Shown here piece by piece: positions 1 through 6,071 of a stretch of 7,186 bases of DNA (position 1 is its first letter; each line of letters opens with the position of its first letter). Source of the DNA: Pseudomonadota bacterium (GTDB lineage: Bacteria > Pseudomonadota > Alphaproteobacteria > Caulobacterales > Caulobacteraceae). The translations under genes were made by a program, and so were the position numbers. The notes below the pieces were generated by a model that saw only the letters and a list, made by a program, of their open reading frames with translations, was not told where the DNA came from and did no database searches. The DNA lies in assembly GCA_023445955.1 (NCBI GenBank), contig JAEXJH010000001.1, forward strand, positions 1-7,186, written 5' to 3'.

Positions 1-600
1 GGTAATGGCCAGCAGCCGGGCGACCTTGGCGCGGGCGGCGTCGGCCTCCGCGTCGGTCATCGGCGTGGCGGGGCCCGATCCCGTCGGCGGCAGTTTCGCC
101 GGGTATTCGACCCGCACGATCTGCGCCTTCGGCGCGCGCTCGCGGATTGCCGCGACCATGCCGATCATGGCGGTCTTCAGCGCGGCGTAGTCGCCTTCCG
201 TCGGCGTGGTCGCCGGCGCGCAGTTGGCCTCGTTCAGCTGGCGGCAGGATGCGCCATAGAGGCCGCCGACCAGGCCGATGTCGTTGCCGCCGATGGTCAC
301 CGTGACCAGGGCCGTGTCGGACGTCACCGCATCGATCTGGGCCGGCAGCTCGCCCCAGGGCTGGAGGATGGCCGAGGTCTTGGCGCCGCTACAGCCGACG
401 TCGACCAGGATCAGTCCGCGCTTGGCGGCCAGCTGGCTGGCGTAATTACGGGTCGACCGCGCGCAGCGGGCCGGCGCGCCCTCTTGGTACGGCGCGATTC
501 CCAGGCCGGCGGCGTAGGAGCTACCCATCGAGACATAGCGCTCTCCAGCCTGGGCGGTGGTGGCGAGCAGGACGAAGGCGAGGGTCAGGACACGAAGCAT
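1..600 (-). CDS. Secreted SGNH/GDSL-type hydrolase (esterase/lipase-like), 3' end outside window
   Basis: 200 codons are visible and the C terminus lies beyond the left edge. Residues 1-18 form a short signal peptide (MLRV, then a hydrophobic stretch ending TAQA), so export to the periplasm or beyond is likely. Block I is MGSSYAAG at 25-32, with Ser28 as predicted nucleophile; the usual GDS aspartate is serine here. Block II is centred on Gly72 (GCSGAKT), and block III is IGGNDIG at 103-109, with Asn106 in the oxyanion hole. The block V Asp-x-x-His would lie outside the window. Four cysteines (46, 70, 119, 127) could form disulfides, as in secreted actinobacterial SGNH lipases. The family hydrolyses ester bonds; the substrate is unknown. 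ATG600 is the first possible start because an in-frame TAG lies at 610-612. No Shine-Dalgarno sequence is evident, so the transcript may be leaderless or weakly translated. The upstream terminator separates it from the neighbouring gene. Confidence 0.85.
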   Translation of the reverse strand, partial: MLRVLTLAFVLLATTAQAGERYVSMGSSYAAGLGIAPYQEGAPARCARSTRNYASQLAAKRGLILVDVGCSGAKTSAILQPWGELPAQIDAVTSDTALVTVTIGGNDIGLVGGLYGASCRQLNEANCAPATTPTEGDYAALKTAMIGMVAAIRERAPKAQIVRVEYPAKLPPTGSGPATPMTDAEADAARAKVARLLAIT

Positions 601-625
601 GAGCCGAGCCTAGCCGGGGCGTGCG

Positions 626-663
626 CCAAAAAGAAAGCCCGCCCGGATCGCTCCGGGCGGGCT
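626..663 (-). terminator. Rho-independent terminator of the cysteine-repeat gene
   Basis: A perfect 12-bp stem pairs 636-647 with 652-663 (arm AGCCCGCCCGGA) around a four-base loop (648-651). Read on the minus strand, the hairpin is followed by TTCTTTTTGG (626-635), a U-rich tract. It lies 25 bp past the stop codon of the minus-strand gene ending at 689, and upstream of the SGNH gene starting at 600. It should therefore end the first transcript and insulate the second. There is no T tract on the plus-strand side, so it reads as one-directional. Confidence 0.9.
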
Positions 664-688
664 GCCATCTTCAAGTCCTGAGCTGGGA

Positions 689-2032
689 TCAGCTCTTGGT
701 CTTGTTGGTCGGCAACTTGCAGCCGCCGCCGATGCCCTTGGCTTGGGCGCAGGACAGGAACTCCTTGGCGGCCGGCTTGGCGACGCCAGTCGGATAGCCC
801 AGCACCCAGCCCGGCAGGCCGTCCGAGCAGGCGACTTCGACGAAGCCTTCGTTGTCGGTCGAACCCATGACGCGGACGTCCGAGACCTTGCACGAGGCCT
901 TGTTGAAGCCAACCAGGTCCTGGGTCAGACGGGCGTACTGGTTGTCCTTCTTGGTGAAGCTGCAGCGATAGCCGTTGAACTCGGCCGTGAGGCAGTCGAA
1001 CACCGTGCCGCCGGTGGCGGTGAACACGGCGATGCCGCCCACGTCGCTACCCTTGCACTTCAGCTCGACGACTTCCTTCTTCGGGTCGGGGCTCGGCAGC
1101 ATGCCGTACTTTTCGACGTCGCAGGGGAAGCCGGCCTTGGCCGACAGCTTGCTGTAGAAGCCGGCCTGCTCGGTCTGAGCGGCGACGGCGTCGGTCATCT
1201 TGCAGCCGCCGCCGACGAAGCCGGCCTGGGCGCAGGGGATCGACTTGACGAAGGCGCCGGTGGCCGACGTCTGCTGGTACATGTAGCCCTTGCCGTCCTG
1301 GCAAGCGACTTCGTAGTAGCTGTCGGTCTTGGTGCTCAGGACGTAGCTGCGGTCCTTGATCACGCAGCCGTTGTTGGCCGCGGTGTTCAGGCCGTCGACC
1401 AGCTGCAGCTGGGTCTGGCGGTTGGTCAGCTTGCAGCTGACATTGCCGCCGTCTTCGTACAGCAGGCAGCTGTTGGCGACGACTTCGCCGTTCAGGTTCA
1501 TCGGGTTCGTCGTCTGGACGATGTAGCCAGCGCCGCCCTTACAGGCGACTTCGAAGAACGAGTTCTTGGCGCCGGAGCCGATGGCGCGGGCGTTTTCCTG
1601 TTCGCAGGTGATGCCGGCCTTCTTGACGTACGGGGCCAGCTGAGCGCCCGGGTTGGCGTTGCCCGGCAGCAGGCAGGCCAGACCGCCGACCTTGCCGTCG
1701 GGACCCGGTTGGCTCGACTCAAGGCAGGAATAGAGCTGCGGCGCGCCTTCCTTCTTGGCGATGACGGCGAAGCCCATGCCTTCCGAGCAGGCGACTTCGT
1801 AGTACTTGTCGCCCGCCTTCTTGTCCTCGCCCATGAAGCGGGCGTCGGAGACGGTGCAGCCGGCGCCGCTGGCCTGGATGATGGCTGGGGTGTCCTTCTT
1901 GCCGATCTCGCGCGACTTGGCGTCGATGGCGGCGGGCTTGCCCTTCTCTTCCTTCGGCGCCGAAATGACGGCGGCCGGAATGAGAATGGCGACCGCGAGG
2001 GCGGCCGACAGGCCGATCGCGAAAGGCCTCAT
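689..2032 (-). CDS. Exported protein of unknown function with five four-cysteine repeats
   Basis: 447 residues. Residues 1-25 are a signal peptide (MRPFAIGLSA, then a hydrophobic core ending VISA). A short charged linker follows (about 26-50, Lys/Glu-rich), then five tandem repeats to the C terminus. Each repeat has an opening Cys, a Cys about 21-23 residues later, mostly within a [YFV]EVAC motif followed by a Gly-rich aromatic segment (GxGY-like), then two more Cys, the last usually preceded by GG. Cysteines are at 59/82/103/120, 143/164/189/200, 223/244/267/277, 304/326/347/357 and 381/402/428/438. All 20 are in repeats, so two disulfides per repeat are likely. Repeat 4 is the most diverged (VELKC). 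No catalytic motif, lipobox or sorting signal is visible, and I do not recognise the family. The start at 2032 is preferred over ATG2041 because AGGAG (2042-2046) is nine bases from the former and abuts the latter. A terminator follows the gene. Confidence 0.85.
   Translation of the reverse strand: MRPFAIGLSAALAVAILIPAAVISAPKEEKGKPAAIDAKSREIGKKDTPAIIQASGAGCTVSDARFMGEDKKAGDKYYEVACSEGMGFAVIAKKEGAPQLYSCLESSQPGPDGKVGGLACLLPGNANPGAQLAPYVKKAGITCEQENARAIGSGAKNSFFEVACKGGAGYIVQTTNPMNLNGEVVANSCLLYEDGGNVSCKLTNRQTQLQLVDGLNTAANNGCVIKDRSYVLSTKTDSYYEVACQDGKGYMYQQTSATGAFVKSIPCAQAGFVGGGCKMTDAVAAQTEQAGFYSKLSAKAGFPCDVEKYGMLPSPDPKKEVVELKCKGSDVGGIAVFTATGGTVFDCLTAEFNGYRCSFTKKDNQYARLTQDLVGFNKASCKVSDVRVMGSTDNEGFVEVACSDGLPGWVLGYPTGVAKPAAKEFLSCAQAKGIGGGCKLPTNKTKS
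710..1858 (-). repeat. Five tandem coding repeats, period about 77-84 codons
   Basis: Repeat units start at cysteines 59, 143, 223, 304 and 381 of the protein, spaced 84, 80, 81 and 77 codons. The most conserved stretch encodes EVAC and appears in DNA as variants of GCGACTTCG near 830, 1305, 1545 and 1790 (plus-strand reading); the fourth unit is diverged there. Outside that core the DNA copies differ considerably, so this is an old internal duplication held by protein-level selection rather than a recent DNA tandem repeat. Confidence 0.85.
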
Positions 2033-2195
2033 GGGTAACATCTCCTGGGTGGATTCCTCGCGCGGACATAAGCGCGTGCTTGTATCAGGGGTCAAGATAC
2101 CGTCCGACCTAGGCGTGATGATGACTGGGTTTCAGGGCAAAAAATGGGTTGGATCAACGATAAGCACCGGTTGAACGGGGCCTCGGGAGAACGTG
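2033..2195. other. Divergent intergenic region
   Basis: This 163-bp gap separates the minus-strand cysteine-repeat gene from the plus-strand operon. It holds the minus-strand promoter candidate, a GATTC (GANTC, the CcrM methylation motif of Caulobacter and relatives) at 2052-2056, and the ribosome binding sites of both genes. AGGAG on the minus strand lies at 2042-2046 and GGGAG on the plus strand at 2185-2189. I could not find a convincing -35/-10 pair for the plus strand. The A-run at 2140-2145 and a small GTTG-GAT-CAAC inverted repeat near 2150 are the only other features I noticed. Confidence 0.6.
2066..2095 (-). promoter_or_regulatory. Candidate housekeeping sigma promoter for the cysteine-repeat gene
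   Basis: On the minus strand, TTGACC (2090-2095) is followed by a 17-18 bp spacer and CTTATG/TTATGT (about 2066-2072). The wider string GCTTATGTC loosely resembles the Caulobacter -10 consensus GCTANAWC. A transcript would start near 2060 and give a leader of about 25-30 nt carrying AGGAG. The hexamers and spacing are read from the sequence; activity is inferred. Confidence 0.5.
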
Positions 2196-3293
2196 ATGCG
2201 CGACGGATTTGAAGACGAAGAGACCACCGAGGCCCCCGAGCCCCGCAAGACTGGGCGGCTGGTCTACCCGTTCGAGACGGCGCCGGAGCAGGGCTCTGGC
2301 GACGCGGTCGAGGTCGCGCCGGGGGTTCTGTGGCTGCGCATGCCGCTGGGCGGCTCGCTGCAGTTCATCAATGTCTGGGCCATCCAGGACGGCGAGGGCT
2401 GGGCGATCGTCGACACCGGCGTCCAGACCAAAGAGACCAGCCAGGCCTGGCGCAACGCCTTCGCCGGCGTCCTGGGCGGCAAGCCGATCACGCGGATGAT
2501 CGTCACCCACCTGCATCCCGACCATATCGGCCTGGCCGGCTGGATCACGCGCAAGTTCGACTGCCGGCTGTGGATGACGCGCCTGGAATACTTCCAGTGC
2601 CGGATGCTGGTGGCCGACACCGGCCGCGCGGCGCCCGAGGACGGGGTGAAGTTCTTCCACGCCGCCGGCTGGGACGAGGACGCCATCGAGAACTACAAGG
2701 CCCGCTTCGGCGGCTTCGGCAAGGCGATCTACGCCCTGCCCGACAGCTATCGCCGGCTGTCGGACGGCGAGGATTTCGACATCGGCGGCAGGACTTGGCG
2801 GGTGGTGACGGGGCAGGGGCATTCGCCCGACCACGCCTGCCTGTGGTGCCCGGAGCTGAATCTGCTGATCTCGGGCGACCAGGTGCTGCCGCGCATCTCG
2901 TCCAACGTTTCGGTGTTCCCGACCGAGCCGGACGCCGATCCGCTCTCCGACTGGCTGCGCTCGCTGGCCAAGGTCAAGGCGACCGTGCCGGACGAGGTCA
3001 TCGTGCTGCCGGCTCACAACGATCCGTTCGAAGGCCTGCACACCCGCATCGACGGCCTGATCTCGGGTCACGAGCGGGGTCTGGCGCGGCTGGAGAAGAA
3101 GCTGGCCGAGCCTAAGCGGGTGGTCGACACCTTCGGGGCCTTGTTCGCACGGCAGATCGGTCCGGACCTGCTGGGCATGGCGACGGGCGAGGCGCTGGCG
3201 CACCTCAACTGCCTGATCGGGCGGGGCAAGATCGGCCGCACGGTCGATGGCGAAGGCGTGGCGTGGTACGCGGCGAATTCTAGTCCGGACTAG
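2196..3293 (+). CDS. MBL-fold metallo-hydrolase (glyoxalase II / LACTB2-like)
   Basis: 365 residues. This is a metallo-beta-lactamase-fold hydrolase with the full two-metal ligand set: THLHPDH at 104-110 (His105, His107, Asp109, His110), His209 in GHSPDH, Asp228 in ISGDQV and His274 in PAHNDP. The N-terminal strands (APGVLWLRMP, then WAIVDTG with Asp73) are typical. After the last ligand, a helical C-terminal segment (about 285-350) resembles the small winged-helix-like domain of LACTB2-type enzymes. The family hydrolyses thioesters, esters, lactones or phosphodiesters; given the acyl-CoA-type neighbours, a thioester or ester is a reasonable but unproven guess. There is no signal peptide, so it is cytoplasmic. 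ATG2196 sits six bases after GGGAG (2185-2189); the adjacent GTG2193 is too close to it. The MarR gene follows after 45 bp. Confidence 0.9.
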   Translation: MRDGFEDEETTEAPEPRKTGRLVYPFETAPEQGSGDAVEVAPGVLWLRMPLGGSLQFINVWAIQDGEGWAIVDTGVQTKETSQAWRNAFAGVLGGKPITRMIVTHLHPDHIGLAGWITRKFDCRLWMTRLEYFQCRMLVADTGRAAPEDGVKFFHAAGWDEDAIENYKARFGGFGKAIYALPDSYRRLSDGEDFDIGGRTWRVVTGQGHSPDHACLWCPELNLLISGDQVLPRISSNVSVFPTEPDADPLSDWLRSLAKVKATVPDEVIVLPAHNDPFEGLHTRIDGLISGHERGLARLEKKLAEPKRVVDTFGALFARQIGPDLLGMATGEALAHLNCLIGRGKIGRTVDGEGVAWYAANSSPD

Positions 3294-3303
3294 AAACAGG
3301 CGT

Positions 3304-3329
3304 TTGACATTTCGCGTGCGAAATTTAAC
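3304..3329 (+). promoter_or_regulatory. Candidate promoter of the marR-led operon
   Basis: TTGACA (3304-3309) is a perfect -35 hexamer. TTTAAC (3324-3329) is the best -10 candidate, but the 14-bp spacer is short. Transcription would begin near 3336-3339, essentially at the ATG of the regulator, suggesting a leaderless mRNA. The -35 is strong evidence; the -10 and start site are inferred. Confidence 0.5.
3309..3324. promoter_or_regulatory. Palindromic operator, probably for the MarR regulator
   Basis: ATTTCGC-GT-GCGAAAT is a perfect inverted repeat with 7-bp arms and a 2-bp centre, a size typical of MarR-dimer operators. It lies between the candidate -35 and -10 elements, immediately upstream of the MarR-family gene, so binding would block RNA polymerase. 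I found no second copy upstream of the hydrolase gene at 2196. Autorepression is inferred from family habit and position. Confidence 0.6.
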
Positions 3330-3338
3330 GTGTCGCGC

Positions 3339-3776
3339 ATGCCCGTGCCCGCCGATCGCCGCTTGATCTTCCTGCTCAACGCCGGACACCGGCGCGTGCA
3401 GCGCTGGATCGAGGCCAAGATGGCGGCCAAGGGCGGCCTGACCGCCGCCCAGTCGGGGGTGCTGTTCTATCTGGGCGAGCGGGACGGGGCGCTGATCGGC
3501 GAGGCCGCCGACGCCCTGGACCTGGCCCCCTCGGCCATGACCGGCCTCATTGACCGCATGACCCGCGCCGAGCTGGTCGAGCGCCGCGCCGACGCCAAGG
3601 ACGGCCGCGCCATGCGGCTGCACCTGACTGATCGGGGCCGCACCGCCCGTGAGGACGCGAAAGCGGGCCTCAACGGTATCAACGCCCACCTGACCGAAGG
3701 CTTCACGGACGAGGAGATCGGCGTCGTCGCGCGCTGGCTCGCCAGTCTGCAGACCAAGTTCCCCAAGGGAGAATGA
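3339..3776 (+). CDS. MarR-family transcriptional regulator
   Basis: 145 residues, the normal length for MarR proteins. An N-terminal dimerisation helix (about 8-30) precedes the winged helix. GLTAAQSGVLFYLGERDG (33-50) starts the domain. The recognition helix is about 63-75 (LAPSAMTGLIDRM), followed by LVERR and a wing with the conserved Asp-Gly-Arg at 88-90 (KDGRAMRLHLTDRG). C-terminal helices close the dimer interface. MarR proteins bind palindromic operators and release DNA on binding small, often aromatic or lipophilic ligands. It probably represses the operon it heads, through the palindrome at 3309-3324. No Shine-Dalgarno precedes ATG3339, and the predicted transcript start is at or just before it, which favours leaderless translation. 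GTG3330 would add three residues and is the alternative start. The stop overlaps the possible start ATG3773 of the next gene. Confidence 0.9.
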   Translation: MPVPADRRLIFLLNAGHRRVQRWIEAKMAAKGGLTAAQSGVLFYLGERDGALIGEAADALDLAPSAMTGLIDRMTRAELVERRADAKDGRAMRLHLTDRGRTAREDAKAGLNGINAHLTEGFTDEEIGVVARWLASLQTKFPKGE

Positions 3777-3778
3777 CC

Positions 3779-4549
3779 ATGACCGATCACGTAAAGGTCG
3801 AGATCGACGCCGGCGTGATGACCATCACCCTGGCGCGTCCGGAAAAGAAGAACGCCCTCTCCAACGCCATGTACGGCGTGCTGGCCGACAGCCTGGAAGC
3901 GGCCGAGACCGATCCGGCCGTCCGCGTGGTGGTCATCCAGGCCGACGGCGACAGCTTCACGTCCGGCAACGACCTGCAGGATTTCGCCGCCCAGGCCACC
4001 GGCGCCTTCACCGGCGAGCGGCATGTGATCCGCTTCCTGAAGGCGCTGGCCAACGCCACCCGGCCGCTGGTCGCCGCCGTGCAGGGCCAGGCCGTGGGCG
4101 TGGGCACGACCATGCTGCTGCACTGCGATCTCGTCTATGTGACGCCCGACGCGCGCCTGACCACGCCGTTCGTCAACCTGGCCCTGGTGCCGGAAGCCGC
4201 GTCCAGCTGGCTGCTGCCGGCCCGCATCGGCCATGCCCGCGCTTACGCCATGTTCGCCCTGGGCGAGGCGATCGACGGCGGCACCGCGGTGGCCTGGGGC
4301 ATCGCCAACGGCTCGGCCGAGCTGTCCGACCTGCGGGCTCGCGCTCGCGCCGCCGCCGACCAGCTGGCCAAGAAGCCGCTGGGCGCCCTGACCGTCACCA
4401 AGCGCCTGATGCGCGACGCCGAGCAGATCGCCGCCCTGATGGACACCGAAGGCGCCGAGTTCGCCGCCCGCCTGCAGACGGCCGAGGCCCGCGAAGCCTT
4501 CATGGCCTTCGCCGAACGCAGGGCTCCTGATTTCAGCAAGGTGGGCTAA
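3779..4549 (+). CDS. Crotonase-fold enzyme, probable delta3-delta2-enoyl-CoA isomerase (ECI2-like)
   Basis: 256 residues, usual for a single-domain enoyl-CoA hydratase/isomerase. The CoA-binding start is ITLARPEKKNALS (16-28). The oxyanion hole is formed by SFTSGNDL (59-66) and GQAVGVGT (103-110). Compared with rat mitochondrial hydratase, the positions of its two catalytic glutamates (E144, E164) are Thr111 and Phe131. The segment TTPFVNLALVPEAASSW (128-144) instead resembles human ECI2 (TPFMHLGQSPEGCSSY), with Glu139 at the isomerase glutamate. The expected reaction is moving a 3-enoyl-CoA double bond to the 2-position in oxidation of unsaturated acyl chains, in the cytoplasm. This assignment is from remembered family sequences. 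ATG3779 follows GGGAG (3767-3771) by seven bases; ATG3773 would leave only one base. It lies 2 bp after the MarR gene, so the two are probably cotranscribed. Confidence 0.88.
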   Translation: MTDHVKVEIDAGVMTITLARPEKKNALSNAMYGVLADSLEAAETDPAVRVVVIQADGDSFTSGNDLQDFAAQATGAFTGERHVIRFLKALANATRPLVAAVQGQAVGVGTTMLLHCDLVYVTPDARLTTPFVNLALVPEAASSWLLPARIGHARAYAMFALGEAIDGGTAVAWGIANGSAELSDLRARARAAADQLAKKPLGALTVTKRLMRDAEQIAALMDTEGAEFAARLQTAEAREAFMAFAERRAPDFSKVG

Positions 4550-4584
4550 GCTCCACCGATAACAACACGATCTGGGAGGATCGC

Positions 4585-5556
4585 ATGGCGGAACGGATCA
4601 CCTCGCCCTTCGGGGCGAAGTCGACGGCGCGCGAGGTGGTCGCGGGTCATGACCTGTCGGGCAAGGTGGCCATCGTCACCGGCGCGGCCACCGGCATCGG
4701 CGTCGAGACGGCGCGGGCCCTGGCCCTGGCGGGCGCGGAGGTGATCATCGCCGCCCGCAAGCCTGACCTGGGCGAAGAGGTCGCCAACGCGATCAACGAA
4801 GAAGTCGGCTCCAAACGCGCCAGCTTCGGCATGGTCGATCTAGCCAGCCTGGAGTCGATCCGCCACTTCGCCCACGTCTGGGGCGACCGGCCGGTGAACC
4901 TGCTGATCAACAACGCCGGCGTCATGGCCAGCCCGCTGATGCGGACGACCGACGGCTTCGAGATGCAGTTCGGCACCAACCACTTGGGCCACTTCCTGCT
5001 GTCGGTGCTGCTGGCCCCGAACCTGGTCGCGGCGGCCAAGGCCTCGGGCAAGCGCTCGCGCCTCGTTTCGTTGTCGTCGATCGGCCACCGCCGGGCGGGT
5101 GTGAACTTCGAGGACCCCAACTACGAGCATCGCGACTACGACAAGTGGGAGGCCTACGGCCAAGCCAAGACCGCCAACAGCCTGTTCGCGGTCGGCTTCG
5201 ACAAGCGGTTCAAGGACCAGGCTGTCAACGCCAACGCCGTCATGCCGGGCGGCATCATGACCCCGCTGCAGCGGCACATGTCGATCGAGGAGCAGCGGGC
5301 CATGGGCTGGCTGGACGAGAACGACAACCCGCGCGACGGCTTCAAGAGCACCGAGCAGGGCGCGGCGACCAGCGTCTGGGCCGCGGTCGGCGACGAGCTG
5401 GACGGCGTCGGCGGGCTGTACCTCGAAGACTGCAACCAGGCCGTCCCGTGGAGCCAGGAGCGTCCCTGGAACGGCGTCATGCCCCATGCCCTGGATCCCG
5501 AGGCGGCCGACCGGCTGTGGGAGCTGTCGGTGAAGACCGTCGGGGCCGGCGCCTGA
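4585..5556 (+). CDS. SDR oxidoreductase, retinol-dehydrogenase/WWOX-like
   Basis: 323 residues. This is a complete short-chain dehydrogenase with about 25 extra N-terminal residues. The Rossmann motif is TGAATGIG (32-39). Arg58 at the end of the second strand (AARK) suggests NADP(H). Asp85 sits in MVDLAS. The chain continues with NNAG (109-112), structural Asn132 in TNHLGHF, active-site Ser165 region (LSSIGHRRAG) and Tyr191-x-x-x-Lys195 (YGQAK). The NNAGVMA...DGFEMQFGTNHLGHF pattern and the longer insert after the serine are typical of the RDH11-14/WWOX-like bacterial SDRs, which interconvert alcohols and ketones or aldehydes, often hydrophobic ones. The substrate is not readable. GGGAGGA (4574-4580) gives ATG4585 a good ribosome binding site. 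The 35-bp gap from the crotonase gene contains no visible terminator, so operon membership is likely. Its stop overlaps the next start (TGATG). Confidence 0.92.
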   Translation: MAERITSPFGAKSTAREVVAGHDLSGKVAIVTGAATGIGVETARALALAGAEVIIAARKPDLGEEVANAINEEVGSKRASFGMVDLASLESIRHFAHVWGDRPVNLLINNAGVMASPLMRTTDGFEMQFGTNHLGHFLLSVLLAPNLVAAAKASGKRSRLVSLSSIGHRRAGVNFEDPNYEHRDYDKWEAYGQAKTANSLFAVGFDKRFKDQAVNANAVMPGGIMTPLQRHMSIEEQRAMGWLDENDNPRDGFKSTEQGAATSVWAAVGDELDGVGGLYLEDCNQAVPWSQERPWNGVMPHALDPEAADRLWELSVKTVGAGA

Positions 5557-6071
5557 TGCAGCATCGCACCGTTCTGCGCCTGGCCGGGGTCGCGACCCTG
5601 GTCGGCGCGGCCGTCGACATCGTCGCGCCGTTCCTGATCTATCCGCACCTGGTCGAGCCGCAGCCGCACCTGGTCTATGTCGCCATCGACCTTCTGCTGA
5701 TGATCGGCATGCTGGGCGTTTGGTCGGCCAGTCGGGCCGGGGCCAGCGTTCTCGGTCTCGTCGGCTTCGTGCTGGGCCTCTTGGGCGTGATGCTGGTGCG
5801 GACGTCGTCGGCCAAGATCTTCGGCGAGGCTTCGTACATGATCGCCTCCAGCATCTGGTCGATCGGCATGGTGGTCTGGGCTGTCGACCTGCTGCGAGCC
5901 AAGGCGTTCCGCATCTCCGCCGGCCTATGGATCGCGGCCCTCGTCATCGGCCTTGTCGGCGTCGCGTTGAAGGATCACGGTCCCGTCGCGCACGTGGCGA
6001 AGATCAGCTTCATCGCCGGCTTCGTCTGCGCCGGCCTCGGCCTGATCAAAACGCGTGGAGAACCTGCATGA
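5556..6071 (+). CDS. Small integral membrane protein, about six helices, unknown function
   Basis: 171 residues. Hydrophobic segments lie near 8-28, 40-57, 62-81, 93-112, 119-137 and 146-164, separated by short loops, so an inner-membrane protein with about six helices is expected. Charged residues in loops include Arg60, Arg82, Lys87, Arg114, Lys116 and Lys139. There is no cleavable signal sequence and no Cys/His cluster or transporter motif that I recognise. The first codon overlaps the stop of the upstream SDR gene by one base (TGATG), the last four bases (ATGA) overlap the next gene, and no good Shine-Dalgarno is present. Translation is probably coupled. Being tightly held between two SDR genes, it may serve the same pathway, for instance in membrane passage or anchoring of a hydrophobic substrate, but that is speculation. 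The in-frame extension upstream to 5145 is a shadow of the SDR gene. Confidence 0.8.
   Translation: MQHRTVLRLAGVATLVGAAVDIVAPFLIYPHLVEPQPHLVYVAIDLLLMIGMLGVWSASRAGASVLGLVGFVLGLLGVMLVRTSSAKIFGEASYMIASSIWSIGMVVWAVDLLRAKAFRISAGLWIAALVIGLVGVALKDHGPVAHVAKISFIAGFVCAGLGLIKTRGEPA

Noticed and set aside
743..2038. 431-codon open frame on the plus strand opposite the cysteine-repeat gene
   Set aside because: Low-complexity Ala/Gly/Val/Asp composition. The opposite strand has a signal peptide, periodic cysteines, a ribosome binding site and a terminator.
2033..2095. Longer N terminus for the cysteine-repeat protein, starting at 2095 or 2041
   Set aside because: The extension would run through the promoter candidate and the AGGAG site and would place a non-hydrophobic stretch before the signal peptide. 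ATG2041 directly abuts AGGAG. ATG2032 has proper spacing.
3322..3333. Possible CtrA box because of TTAA near the MarR start
   Set aside because: Only one TTAA half is present; the second half at the required 7-bp spacing is missing.
2154..3689. 511-codon open frame on the minus strand opposite the hydrolase and MarR genes
   Set aside because: It is Arg/Gln/Gly/Ala/His-rich with no domain, and lies antisense to two genes with complete catalytic or DNA-binding motifs. Long shadow frames are normal in GC-rich DNA.
3467..4234. 255-codon open frame on the minus strand spanning the MarR and crotonase genes
   Set aside because: Antisense to two well-supported genes; repetitive Gly/His/Arg-rich translation without motifs.
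5145..5555. Upstream extension of the membrane protein to give a 308-residue protein
   Set aside because: The extra part overlaps the SDR gene in another frame, is Arg-rich shadow sequence, and has no link to the hydrophobic segments that start after ATG5556.
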